NCBI GenBank assembly: GCA_002105175.1
Contig: MCGE01000004.1
Location: forward strand, 1,488,001 to 1,552,000
Length of the DNA stretch: 64,000 nt
Direction: 5' to 3'
Origin: Absidia repens
Taxonomy: Eukaryota > Mucoromycota > Mucoromycetes > Mucorales > Cunninghamellaceae
A program made the translations under genes and the position numbers. Numbering within the stretch: position 1 is the first letter of the stretch; every line of letters begins with the position of its first letter. Positions 10,648-23,200 of this stretch are shown here, in pieces. The notes beneath the pieces were generated by a model. The model was given only the letters and a program-made list of their open reading frames with translations. It was not told the origin of the DNA and did not search any database.

Positions 10648-13100
10648 ATGTCTTCTGTCGCCTCACCTCCTCATACTGAAGACAATACCGGACTCTTACA
10701 ACTTCTCATTGATGGCTGGACTGAATCCAATCAGACCCTTATACAAAACTCTCAATGGACCAGCGATTATTTAGCACGACTGACCTCATTATCTCTTGAT
10801 GAACTTACTCATGAACCAACCTCATTACGATCAAACCAGCAGCAAATCAAGCAAGATGCACAACAGCTAGCCTATACCGATTATCCTTCTTTTCTGCACG
10901 CAGAGTCTTGTCGGCGAGAACTGGGATCTACCCTGGAGGGTTTGGATGACCGCTTTAGTGAACTGCTGACATCGGCACCAGCTTTACAACAAGCTTGCGA
11001 AGACTTTGCAACTCAAGCCAAAGACATTGCAATCGAACGTGCCAAGATGACCAGAGTATTAGAACACCAACATGTCTTGATGGATTTACTAGAACTGCCT
11101 CAGCTTATGGACACATGCGTATGGAATGGCTACTACTCTGAAGCAATGGACTTGGCTGCTCATGTGCGTTTATTACAAGTCAGGTACCCTCTGCCTGTTA
11201 TTCGAACCATTTATGACCGTATTCAAGCCTCTTCTGATCTCATGCTCATCCAGCTCATCTCTCATTTGCGTCAACCTATCAAACTTGCCGTTGCCATGAA
11301 CATCATTGGACACTTGCGACGGATGGAAGTCTTTGACTCGGAACGCGAACTACGTATGGTGTTTTTGCGATGCAGGCATGATTGCGTGGAACAACGACTA
11401 GAAAGGATCAAGAAGCCTGCAGATGACGCAACAGTATATATTGTATCCTCCTCAACAACAATGGCGACCACGGTCTCCGCACCGACGACAATACCCACCA
11501 ACAGCCAGGACACCTTCGATTATTTGAAACGATACGTGGATGTGATGCGTGAACAAATGTTTGAAATGGCAACCCACTACACGTCGATCTTTTCCAGCAA
11601 TGAAGCAGACACAATACTATCGGATTACATGACACACATGGTGATGCAAATACAGCATATCTTGACAGAACACCTTCACTATATCGATGATACTTCAGCA
11701 TTAGCGTCCCTACTGACTCAACTCCAATATTGTGGGATGTCCTTGGGAAGGGTTGGACTGGATTTTAGACACTTATTTGTATCATCATTTGAACAGGCGG
11801 TGAAACCTCTGGTGCTACGAACTATGGATCAGGCAACAAAATTACTCACCATTGATACATTGCACGCAGCTACAAAGATCAGGTTCTTCCAAGTACATGG
11901 CTCAATACCAACAACCTTTCAGGCGGCGAACGCTCATCGTCCTCATCCTCATCACCACACCCACAACCATCAACCACATCATCCAATGGCCTTCCACGTG
12001 AACAACATCCCTACCAGCCTCCTATCACACTTGTAGACTACCCATGCCTTGCGGTCTTCACCAACGGAATCTTGACAGCTCTGAATGCGCTTCGTCTCTT
12101 GCCAGCCCTTGAATTATTTCCTGTGGTGAATCAACATTTGAATAATTGTCTCTTGGAAATTGCAGATGCCATCAAGCAATATGGAGACCAGGTGGCTCAA
12201 CAATTTACGGATGAATCTGTTTTTGTGGATCCTTTCGCTACTGCCTATGCTCGGTATTGCGTACCATTCCTTCAAAGGTGCTTGATAGAAGGCACTTTTG
12301 GTTATTCTGTGGAACATGAAGAGGACGGTCTGAACAACAACAATATTACAAAGAACATTGAAGAGCGGCTGCTGGATTACCTTGCGATGCCAACGCCAAG
12401 CAAGTTAGTGATGGATATGCAAGACACTGACAAGGCGGACGACAAGGTGGAAGAAAAGCCGGACGACAATGCCGATGACGAGGTGGACGACAAAGCGGAC
12501 GACAAGGTGGATGACAAGGTGGATGACAAGGTGGACGACAAGGTGGAAGAAAAGGTGGGCGACAACGCCGATGACAAGGTGGACGACAAAGCGGACGACA
12601 AAGTGGACGACAAAGTGGACGACAAAGTGGATGACAAAGTCGATGACAAGGTGGACGACAAGGTGGACGACAAGGTGGACGACAAGGTGGACGACAAGGT
12701 GGACGACAAGGTGGACGACAAGGCAGATGACAAATCAGACGACAAAGCGGATGACAAGGTGGACGACAAATTGGATTCTAACGTTAACGGCTCTCCAGAA
12801 AACACTTCGACCAATAATAACGATGCTGATAGTTCACTACGGGACACGTTGTCAGATAAAGCGACAGGAAACAATCTAAGCAGCAACACTGACATCAGAA
12901 CATCAAATGACGCCATCAACAATTCTTCAACATATAATAATCAAATTAATGAACCAGCAATCATCAACGAACCCCTCAGCAACAATGCCACGACGAACAG
13001 CGCACCAGAGAATGAAGTATGCAATAACAACACTGGCCAAGAACTGGTGGCAGCGAATGATACTGGAAATATTCATGAAGACGGTGAAGGATCAAAATGA
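10648..13100 (+). CDS. COG8: Conserved oligomeric Golgi complex subunit 8, with acidic repeat tail
   Basis: The Dor1/COG8 family is recognised from YPSFLHAESCRRELGSTLEG, the signature LLELPQLMDTCVWNGYYSEA, and LISHLRQPIKLAVAMNIIGH. COG8 is part of the lobe-B tether for retrograde intra-Golgi vesicles. The first ORF (10648 on) is out of frame with the conserved C-terminal part (VDYPCLAVFTNGILTALNAL, then CVPFLQRCL). A GT-AG intron at 11893-12017 (125 nt, phase 0) restores one frame of 775 aa. The donor GTACAT is weak, so a sequencing or natural frameshift in the Ser/His-rich linker is the alternative. After residue about 530 the protein carries 29 four-residue DDKV-type units and then an Asn/Ser-rich end, neither of which is usual for COG8. 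Confidence 0.88.
12426..12773 (+). repeat. 12-bp coding minisatellite (DDKV units) in COG8
   Basis: 29 consecutive 12-bp units, consensus GTGGACGACAAG, coding Asp-Asp-Lys-Val with variants (EEKV, DDNA, DDKA, DDKS, GDNA). The ten central units are almost identical, which suggests recent expansion; edge units have diverged. The frame is kept throughout. Confidence 0.95.
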
Positions 13101-13599
13101 AAATATAGTAGTTAGTTGTAGTTATATTTTTATATTCATATTTACTCAATAAAATGCTTTAGCAAATCTTAGCTTTTACTAGATATTAATCAAGTCTTTC
13201 ATTGCTGTTGTGTGTATGTGTGTATGTGTGTATGTGTGTATATCAATCGCTGAGGCTCGAAGGGGTAAAGCAACCGTAGTGGATGCGCAAAAAACAGGAT
13301 ATTCACCAAACAACTACAACAACATTTTTTCTCTTTGGCAACATTTTTTCTCATTGGCCGATGCATTAGAAGATGATTAATGGGGAGGATTATTTTAATG
13401 GAGCATATTGGGCAAATACTTAATTAAGGCACGGTATTCAATGTGCAAAGCAATTCTATAGGGGCAGCATGAGGGAGGTTATTGACAAATGTAAAGAATG
13501 GTCAGCACTAATCTAAAGATACAATTACAAAATTGGGATAATATGGCGTACTGTATAATACTAGACATAAAAAAAATATTGTACATGGGTCTGGCATAC
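13101..13599. other. Intergenic: COG8 3' flank with GT-rich microsatellite
   Basis: An AATAAA lies near 13148. A (TGTGTA)/(TATGTG) microsatellite is at about 13208-13242. The rest is non-coding and partly related to the dispersed repeat family. Confidence 0.55.
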
Positions 13600-13915
13600 A
13601 TTAGTGAAGCGCTACCATACATTGAAAGGAACGATGGTAAAAAAGGAACTACTGTACAAGACAATAGAGAGACTAATGAGACATTATTCATTGAAGCAAG
13701 TAAAAAGAGACTATTTTATTGAGATTGTTGGTACAAACTATGACATCCTAATGCTAAGCTAAACTAATGAAGGCTCCAAAAAGCCAACGAATGGTCGGTC
13801 CTAAATCCTGACCCAAAATGAAAGTGTTTCCCCATGTATCTTGTCATTCCTGAGCTGAAAACACTTCTAAACTAGACCTAACACTAATTTAAGTCCACCA
13901 CAATCCCATAGGTGC
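13600..13915 (+). repeat. Dispersed non-coding repeat, copy 2
   Basis: It has the same order of landmarks as copy 1: AGAGAGACTAATGAGACATT, TTCATTGAAGCAAGTA, TATTTTATTGAGA, ACTATGACATCCTAATGCTAAGC, GGCTCCAAAAAGCCAACGAA, and the core CCAAAATGAAAGTGTTTCCC near 13815-13840. It lies between the converging 3' ends of COG8 and beta-COP. Confidence 0.75.
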
Positions 13916-14935
13916 TGCAATCGTGAAGAATTAAAAAAGAAAATGGAAAAGAAGAGGGCGAAAAGAAATTGAGCGTAAATAAATATTCACGTGTGCGGGG
14001 TTTGAAGTATATATTTTTTGTGCTGGAGACAAAAAGGAACACCAGCCCCCCGGTTTTTTGTACAACAGTTAATGCTATGCAACATTGTCAACATAGCGAT
14101 TCCTTTATCGTGATAATAGCTATCACCATTCAACATCAACAACATAAATTTTCTGTTTTCTTGATGCCTTTTAAGCCAAATGAACCACTTCAACCTAGCT
14201 TAATTTATTCTCTTCACTATGGGGTAGTTTGCGATCGCTATAGAATAGCTTATCTATCCCTTTTGGTTTGACTAATTTATCTTACGTTGCGTTTATTAGA
14301 CAACAGGATACCCCCACTTCTATACACTCCACATTCATGGGTACCCACATCCCCGATATGTGCCACATTTAGATAGGTGCATGGTACTATCATTAGACTA
14401 CATAGTTTAGTTTAGTTGCCATAATTTCGATCTACGACGGAATAAAATTTGTCTTTGTCTTTTTCTTTTACATCGTCGGTCCTATGCTTTGTTTGTCTTG
14501 TCAATTGGATACACCACACTATATATAAAATGATACCCTTTACTAAAAATTGTAAAAAGAAAAAGATAGTTATGATATGTGTTGTATAGAACTTTCACAT
14601 ATATAAAGTATTTTGCAGCATGGTAACCTTGATTAAAAGATAATATATCGATTTGCTTAATATCAGTGTTCTTTTGATCTTTACTCGTACGTTTATATAC
14701 ATTCTATCTACCGAGCTGTCATTCCAACACACACACACATACACACATACACACATACACACATACACACACCCAATATAACATCAATATGTGCATAATT
14801 GTATAATTGTATAATTTTATTGAGAATAACAAGAATTTAAAGGAAGAAGGAAAGGGAGGAGGGAAATAAAACGATATGGGATGAAGGGGATAATAAAATG
14901 TAGAAGTAAATGTGTGAGTTTATGGGGAAGGAGAC
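13916..14935. other. Intergenic between converging COG8 and beta-COP genes
   Basis: About 1 kb with no supported gene. An ORF at 13969-14271 has no recognisable features. A CA-rich microsatellite (ACACACAT units) is at about 14728-14772, the reverse complement in type of the one at 13.2 kb. Confidence 0.5.
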
Positions 14936-17900
14936 CTAAGCGAAAGTCTTTTGGGCAAGAGTAATTTTGTCCCCTAAAATACATAATACATATATTAAAT
15001 CATCATGTTATTTGGTTGCGTTTCTTTTTCGTTATTGAGACTTACCTAAGCTCAAAGCTAAACCTTGGGTTTTGCTTCGAATTCTAATATGGCCAGTGAT
15101 GGGTCCGTCACCAGTCTTTTCAATGCTAATGTTTGCTAAAGCGTCTTCACCTATAATGAAAGCCATTCAATTAAACTGGGTATCATTCACCATAACTATC
15201 ACTCCTTCGATTAGTGTCACTTTTTTTAATTACCAAAGATACTACGGGCATATAAATTGGCTGACAAGAATCCACAATCACCTTCAAGCTGGCGTTCAGG
15301 TGTTAAGCATCGTAAGTTCGTTGATGATGTGAGATGATCCAAGTATACTCGTAGGTCACTAGAAAATAAAAATTAGTTCTATATATTTCTTCAATCATAG
15401 TTTTTTCCAATCCTTACGTGATGGTGGTATTGACATTGACCTTATTTTCCCATTCAAATTCAACCCAATGAGATCGGAACTATCAAAAAATAGATGTAAA
15501 TCAACATTGAGTAAATAAGAATGTAAGACATGGTTGCTTTTCTTTTATACCTGAGTTTCAGTACATGTGGCTGGATTGATGTAATCAACGATATCAATAT
15601 GAACATCATTCAAAACCACACAATTGCTATCAGATGCCGCGGCATTTGTGTCATAAATAATATTCCCGAAGATAACACCAGTTTCCGTAGACGATACCTT
15701 GATAGAGGTTTTAATCGTAAGGAATGCATGAGGAGCAAGACTGTGTGAAGTAGGTCGGTCAACTAACTTGAGATCGCCCAATGTAGCAAATTCCACCGTC
15801 AAGTTTTGTAGTGTTTCAGCAGTTTGATTAACAATCAGCACATCTAATAGCAATAATAAAAGTATGCTGAGTAAACTGTAATCATTATCATTTATCATCA
15901 GAACTTGCCTAATAAAACATCGTATTGATGCACATTAACAACGGCTTCTGCGTATACATGATCAGAAAAACCTGTGAGTTGCACAATACGACTGAGCTTA
16001 GACATAAGGTCATCCTTGCTATCCAACACACCAGTAGCGCGAGACAGATCTTGATCGTACTACATAGAAATAAAAAAGAGAAACGGTAAGAGAAAAGTCG
16101 TCATCAGGTGCCATTGCAGTTATAAGTTTGTATAATTACCTCATCTGTAGCATTTCCACTTGATTTTTTAGATAATTGACGGAATACAATGACATCGTCT
16201 ATTTGGATCTTCACACCTTTCTGATCATTCGCTTTAGCTTCCGCAGCCCTTCGCTAAATAAAATAAACCAAAAAAAGATTAATTAAAATACGACGGATTT
16301 ACTGTAATTTGTTTCATGCCTACTTCTTCATCTTGAATTTGTTTTGCATAAGCAGTCTTGGTATCTTCCAAAAACACTTTGTCAACAACATCATCTTGCA
16401 GGTAGGTACCAACGACACGTAAGTCTTGCATGATACGATCATAAGAATCTTCGTCGATATGAAAGGATACAAATTGTGACTGGCCAACACGTATAATACT
16501 TGTCATGATCAACATAGCCTACATACAAGATAGAGCAAAAAAGTAAATCACGTTGATATCTATGGATTCCCATCATTCCGAAAAACCTCTCTTACCTCCG
16601 CCCTGCGGGAATTAGCAGATGTAGAATCAGATACCAATTTACTATAACGTAACGCCAGCTTGGTCAAAGTGGTAGCCAAAACAGATCCAAGATAGTAGTC
16701 ACCATTAAGAATAAGTGCTATTAAAAAGAGAATAATAATTAGATATTGTTTTTTTTCTTATTTTGGAATTCTAGTACAAAAAAAAAAAAAAGCACATTTT
16801 TACCTCGTAATGGTGGTTTGACAGTAGATTTGACAGAATCCAGACGAACGGTTGCGCAGGGTTGTTCAGTATAGGCGCTTTCAGTAGCATAGGTGCCATC
16901 AGGCAAGATACGTCTTGAGGAGGGCACATGATCATTTCCAATCTCTTCGTTCTTTCCTTGTTCATTGTCTTCTTGTTCAGCTTGGTCCAATAAGCGTTGT
17001 TCTGATGCAAGTAATGGAATTTCACCAAGAACATGTCGAATCTGATCCCATGCTTCGTTAATTTCTTTTTCGTTTTGACAGTATTCACCAAGAATCCAGA
17101 GTGCACCACGGAAGACCTTGCTTGATTTCATATCGGCAAACGTTTCCGTTAATTTATTCAAGATCGACGCACGTAAATCAGGGAACTTTTCTACCACTTG
17201 CCGGACAAAAGCCACTACATCCACCGCAGAAGGGTTGTTGACATCACCAAGGAATTCCATCAATACATGCACGACGTTGGCCGCTACCTCAGAGAATTGG
17301 ATTGCACAAGTGTGAATTGATTGGATCAGCAATTGACGGTATTCGGTGTTCTAAAATAAAAAATATATAAATGTAAAGAAAAAGCCATCATAGATTCCTT
17401 ACTTCAGCAAGCAATATATTACCTTTTCATATTCTTGATCGTGAGTTTTGACCAATTCCTTCTTCAAAACAAGGACTACCTCTTGTACATTTCGGGAGGA
17501 TACCATATCCATAGCAATATTCAAGGCCTTGCGACGAACATCAATGTCAGGACTAAAAATAAGATTTATAAAGGTCAGAACCTTCTGCCTAATATATAAA
17601 CGATTTTTATATTCTCGTACCTTGACAAAACCTGTAATAGATCCATCACCAAACTGTCCAGTACATGTTCGTGTTTCGTATGCAGATCGCGCAGACGGTC
17701 TAGTACAATTAATTTGACGTTGTTATCCGATTCTTTGACGACCAGTTCGATGTAACAGGATGCGGTAGCTACAAAATAGAAGAAAGACAATAAAAGCACA
17801 TGTATTAATAATTGTACAAACTAAAACCCATTTAAGCTTTGGTTTCGATATCATTTACCTTTGACCGCAGCAGGATTTGACGTAAGGAATATTAGGATGT

Positions 17901-19006
17901 TGGCCGCTTCATATTTGACAGAATGGGAGTTGGCTTCCAAGAGCTCGGAGACACATCGAATATAGGCACCCTAATCATAGTAGTAATAATATAATATTAA
18001 TATTAATAAAAGATATCCATTTCGATCTACTGCTATAACATAGCTTTCATCCCACTACAACGATCGCACCGTTCTTCGTTTACCTTGTTTGCTGAGTTTG
18101 CCTTGCTATCTTTGCGAATTAATTCAATCACAGCAAGTTGCAGAAGTTCATCATAGGAAGGCACCAAGGCGAAGGATTGTACCAGAAAGTCGACTGCCAA
18201 AGGTTGATCAATGGAGCAGAGAACCACGAAGGCATTTCGTCTGCAAGTAGAATCCGCTTCAGAAATCAAGAATTGTTGGATCACTTCAGGAGCATCAGGC
18301 AGTAGCATTTCGAAATGTCGGTAGATGGATCCAATAGCAAAAACAGCATTTTTACGAACGTATGAGTGTCGGTGTTCCTAATACAAGACGAGAAATCAAG
18401 ATTGCCAATGGTCAGTGTTCGTGTACCGCCACCCCGTTCCCTCTTCCCCGTCTCCTCCTCAGCTCCATATTGTTCTTTATATTACCAGACAAGACCTCAC
18501 AGAAGGCACAAGTGGTTCCAAAACGTCAGCTTCCTTGATTTTACAAAGGAAACGCAAAGTCGAACCGCGGATGTATTCGTTGGGATGTTGTAAATCGTTT
18601 CGAAGAGCGTTACTACAAAGAATAATCATAAAAAGACACAGATGAATAATCCACCTTAATTTCATATAAACACAAATCTAATCCCCTCATTTCTCCATAA
18701 CAATACTTACCATACCAAGATGAATTCTTCTTTAAGCTTCCCATCAGGTTTAGTCTTTGGACAAATTTCCCAGTAGATGTGTAGGAGTTTCTTGAGCTGC
18801 TTGTTTTTCGATGGTAAGACAAAGCGAATGACGTGCAGTAAGAGCTTTTCCATAGCATCCCCGTTGAGCATGATAACCAGCAGTTGCTTCATCGTTTCCA
18901 CGCGCGTTTCCTCTGACCCCTTTTCAAATGCACGTTGGAAGTCTTGGATGGAAGGCTGTTCAGTCGTGTCATCTTGATGGACAAGAGTATAACAAAATTC
19001 AGTCAT
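14936..19006 (-). CDS. SEC26: Coatomer subunit beta (beta-COP)
   Basis: About 15 exons on the minus strand, start codon at 19006-19004, stop TAG at 14938-14936. First exons: 19006-18711, 18612-18486, 18377-18084, 17970-17859, 17768-17621, 17552-17423, 17350-16804, 16717-16596. Conserved coatomer-beta blocks run in order: [114 protein letters not shown] and the C-terminal [17 protein letters not shown]. Beta-COP is a core COPI coat subunit acting in Golgi-to-ER transport. The exon boundary near 16320 is ambiguous between two donors. One intron (15908-15846) has a GC donor. The LTR retrotransposon begins 257 bp upstream of the start. Confidence 0.95.
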
Positions 19007-19262
19007 CGGTAGTAGTTCGCTTGTATTCGTAAAGAGAATAGATGATGGGCCTCAACTAGGTAATAATGGGATAATGGAGAAGAAAGAGAGTGAGTGAGAG
19101 AATGAGTGTAAGCTTTTTTCCTTTTTTTTGTTCTGACGTCGGGCTTTCAAAATTGAAATCGTGTCAAGCAGAGAAGTCCAGGGAAACTTCCAATTTATTG
19201 ATCATTTTATAATACCTTATTTGTCCAAAATATAGGATCGTATGAGAAAATAAAATAAAAAG
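19007..19262 (-). promoter_or_regulatory. beta-COP upstream region, 5' side of the retrotransposon insertion
   Basis: 256 bp between the beta-COP start codon and the left LTR. The last four bases, 19259-19262 (AAAG), match the four bases after the right LTR (26463-26466) and are read as the target-site duplication. Confidence 0.6.
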
Positions 19263-19434
19263 TGTCATGGAAACGAACAACGACAATTTCCTTGCTGCCG
19301 CCTTTGGCGTAACTGATGCTCTTGGTTGGGCAATGGAGGAATAAAGGTGTATAATTATTTTCTTTTTTCTTTTATTATCTTATTTTTATTGGTTCTTTCA
19401 TATATATTATCTTCTCATCAAATTACTACCTCTG

Positions 19435-19524
19435 TCACGTACATAACACCTATCATGCACATAACACTTGTCATGCACATAACACTTGTCATGCACATAA
19501 CACTTGTCAGGTACATGACACCCA
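19435..19524 (+). repeat. 18-bp tandem repeats in U3 of the 5' LTR
   Basis: Three identical units of TCATGCACATAACACTTG (19453-19506) flanked by two diverged units (TCACGTACATAACACCTA and TCAGGTACATGACACCCA). They sit just upstream of the TATA box, a typical place for enhancer repeats. The same array is in the 3' LTR. Confidence 0.9.
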
Positions 19525-19547
19525 CTCGCCGCTACTTTATTTTTTAG

Positions 19548-19555
19548 TATAAATA
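19548..19555 (+). promoter_or_regulatory. TATA box of the retrotransposon promoter
   Basis: TATAAATA followed by a C-rich stretch (CCCCACCTTTCCCCC), inside U3 and downstream of the 18-bp repeats. The role is inferred from position. Confidence 0.6.
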
Positions 19556-20090
19556 CCCCACCTTTCCCCCGCCAATTCTCTTTTTCTTTAGTTCTTATCA
19601 TATATATATTTACTCAATCTTTTTTTTATAAAATTCAGTACAAAGGTTTTTTAACCACCAAATCACTGTCTTATTTTTATTTTGTTTCTATCATCTATAT
19701 AGAAACTTTCTTTTATCTTTTGTGACTACAAGTCCTCTTTTTATTTATTTTTACTGTGTGTTATACACTTATTTTTATTGAACCAACAAAGGTCAATACT
19801 TTTCTATTTTATTTTATTTTACTCTTTCAAGTTTATTTTTTATAAACTTTCTCTACAGTTGGACTTTATCTACAAAAGTTCTGGTGCTCACTACTATCAA
19901 ATCTATTTTTGTCCGATTCAGGAACAAAATATTTCAAATTCCGCCGAAGGAACAAATTTATTTTCAAGCTCTAAACTAGCAAAAGCTATACTAAAGGATA
20001 ACTCAAGACATCCTATTCAACCCGGAAAAACATAAAAAACCTACAAAAACACAATCCAGTTGGACTAAAAACACAAATTTAGCCGCAACA

Positions 20091-20112
20091 TATTTGGTGC
20101 TCACTACAGGGG
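20091..20112 (+). promoter_or_regulatory. Candidate primer-binding site next to the 5' LTR
   Basis: TATTTGGTGCTCACTACAGG follows directly after the LTR. TGGTGCTCAC could pair with the 3' end of a tRNA ending GTGAGCACCA. I cannot name the tRNA. It does not match the initiator-Met site often used by Ty3-like elements. Confidence 0.45.
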
Positions 20113-20278
20113 TGATCTACTCAAAAATTTCCAAAGAAACATCACTCAAAACTTTTAATAACCTCAAACTCAAGTAAACTCTGCCAAGATTTCAAGACGC
20201 AACGTCCACACTTACAAACCCTACCTCCGAAATATTTATCAAAACTTTCAAAAATACAAATTGGAAACCAAAAACAAG

Positions 20279-23200
20279 ATGAACGAACAAACTGTGTTGG
20301 CAAACGGACCTATCTACCAACCAAAAATGAAGCTAATGCCATTTTCTGGATTCGAAGGAGAAGACTTCAGAAATTTTAAACAAACATTGGATAACTACTT
20401 TGCACTCTCAAACATCAATGATGAAGATCGCAAGCTAATCATACTGAAGACACAATTGTACCACGCTGCTAGGACTTTTGTAAACAAATTGCTAAAAACA
20501 AAAGACCCACTTTCATACTCCGAAGTCATGAAAAAATTAATGGATCAATATATCACCCCTGAACTCATACAAACATATGAGTATGCCTTCAACAACATGG
20601 TACAAGGTATTGACGAACATCCACGAACATTCTACGCAAGGTTGTTTGAAGCTGCTGAACTCGCTGACATTGATTCCGAATCAATGATTCAAAGCCGATT
20701 CCGTGCAGGAGTACATCCTATCATACAACAACACTGCATATCACTTGGCTGTAAAGACATTGAAGCATGGCTCAAAGCCGCCGAAGGTTATTGGACTGCA
20801 CATAACCCTCAACAGGTTACAATGGCTGACAATCCCTTCCATCCTCGACGTATTGCTCATCCCACAGACACCACTGAAATGTATCCCTATCATACCGCTA
20901 CAAACTCACCTGGTTTGAACGCTATCACTTCATCAAACCCATTGGATATGAAAGATATACAAAAATCCATCAGAAGTATCATCAAAGAAGAATTCAACAA
21001 CTTCTCTAAAAATCAAAATGGACCATACAACCAACAATCCAACCCTCGATACAATAACCCACGTCATCAACCCCGACAATACAATGCGCCCCATTATAAT
21101 CAAAACTCGTATCATCACAATAATGGTCAACGCAACTACAATAACCAAAATCAAGACCCAGTCTTTGATCCTAACTACGGTGACTACAATGGTTATCATC
21201 CATCACCCCCCATGAATCAAAACCGCCGTCCCAATTACAATAACCGACGCCCATACAACAATCAACAGTATCAATACAATCCACAATGCCCATCTCACCT
21301 AATCCTAGGAATCGATTGGTTGAATCATGCACAAGCCATTATCAACATCAAAATGGGAACACTAACTGTAACCTATAAACACAAGAAGATGATCATTCCT
21401 ATCACATACATCAAAGCATCATCAAAACCGGTTACCTTGAAAGCATCCCATGTTATCTACGAAGAAGAGAATCCAGCACCAAGTCAACCAATCCCTGTCA
21501 AACCAATACCAATAATGGACGATCAAGATACAAGTGATGAAGATGAAACCACTGACGAAGAAACAGAGGAAGAAGAATGGGAACACGATGACAAAGACGA
21601 TGAAGATCAAGAATTGTGTCAAATCACACCTGCTGAAGACCAAGACTACGCTTTCCGAATAAACCATGTATCGGACACCGAAGTAACCATCAGTACCAAA
21701 GAAAATGGATTCACCCTTCCACCATACACCATGTGCACCGTTAACTTGAGTACAACCAATGAGAATGCTCTACCAACCATTATCCACATGCAACCAGATG
21801 TTACCTACGAAAAATATTTGCAAGACGATCAGTTCATAGATATCAACATAACGGATAACGACAAAAGTTACCCACCGAACACTATCATTGCGCATCGAAT
21901 GACAAAGTTTGAAATAGAAGAAGACGACGAACAATCCACAGGATACGAATTAGCACAGATGGAGATAAAAGACGACGACACTATACGACCATCACAAGAA
22001 TTGGACCCTACAAAGGAAGAAAAACTACAGTTAGGAGATGTACCGCCTGATATACGTAAGTCCTTTTTACATCTACTTACAGAATTCCAAGATGTATTTG
22101 ACTGGCACAATGACCGAATGGGCAAGACCACGCTACTGGAACATGAAATTATCCTGAAAGAAAATGCACCACCTATCCGACATAGACCATACCGAATGGC
22201 ACCCGTGGAACAAGAATACTTGAAGCAAGAGTTGGACCGATTATGTGACCTGGGAATCATCAAACCAGCAAGCACACCGTACACTGCACCTATAATATTA
22301 GTCAAGAAGAAGAATGGTGACTACCGAATGGTTGTTGACTATCGCAAACTAAACGCTTTAACCAAAGTTGACGCTTACCCTTTGCCAAAAATTGACGACT
22401 TGATTGATGAACTAGGCAGTTCAAGAATATTCACAGCACTAGACCTACGTTCCGGTTTCCACCAAGTACCATTGAAAGAAGAAACCAAAGAATTGACTGG
22501 ATTCGTGACAAAGTTTGGAACCTATCAATACGAAATGCTACCTATGGGGTTAGTGAATAGTCCTGCTACCTTTCAACGCCTAATAGACTTATGCTTTGGT
22601 CCTTTACTAAACAAGTGCCTTGTTGCTTACATTGACGACCTAAACATCCATTCCAAAACCTATATACAACACATACGGGATCTACGACAAGTATTCATGT
22701 GTGCACGACAAGGAGGATTATTATTCAACATCGACAAGTGCGTATTCTTCAAAGACGAACTGAAATTTTTGGGCTACGTGATAACAAAAAATGGAATAAA
22801 GACGGATGAAGAAAAAATAAAAAAAATTCAGGAATTCCCACCGCCTAAAACCCTTAAACAAATCAGGGGCTTTATTGGATTGGCCTCTTACTATCGGAGA
22901 TTCATAAAAAACTTTGCTGCCATTGCAAGACCGTTACATGAACAAACCAAGACGACAAAAAATATTACCTGGAACCAAAAAGCAACCGATGCCTTTAACC
23001 TTTTGAAACAGAACTTAACACAAGCACCTATACTTCGACGTGCTGATTTTTCGAAACCCTTTATTATTGTGTGCGACGCCTCTCAAAAAGGAATTGGTAC
23101 CATCTTATCGCAGCTAGACGACGATGGCAAAGAACACCCTGTGATTTATGCAAGTCGCGGATTAAAAAACAGTGAACAAAACTACGGTGCTACTAAATTG

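Larger units (their letters stand above)
19263..20090 (+). repeat. 5' LTR
   Basis: It starts TGTCATGG and ends AGCCGCAACA. Bases 19263-19344 are the duplicate of the 3' end of ORF3 (stop TAA included). U3 holds five 18-bp tandem units (19435-19524, core TCATGCACATAACACTTG three times) and a TATA box TATAAATA at 19548-19555, so transcription probably begins about 19580 (inference). Confidence 0.95.

Noticed and set aside
12377..12922. Minus-strand ORF of Leu-Ser-Ser-Thr repeats and a plus-strand Thr/Trp/Arg-repeat ORF
   Set aside because: Shadows of the DDKV minisatellite; the COG8 frame continues through the repeat from conserved sequence.
13969..14271. 100-aa ORF between COG8 and beta-COP
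   Set aside because: Composition is random-like and no start context, domain or splice site supports it.
19407..19601. Minus-strand ORF with CYVHDK repeats inside both LTRs
   Set aside because: It is the reverse reading of the 18-bp U3 repeats and is antisense to the element's promoter.
20091..20112. Primer-binding site for initiator methionine tRNA
   Set aside because: The sequence TGGTGCTCAC does not fit the usual TGGTATCAGAGC-type site; the priming tRNA is left open.
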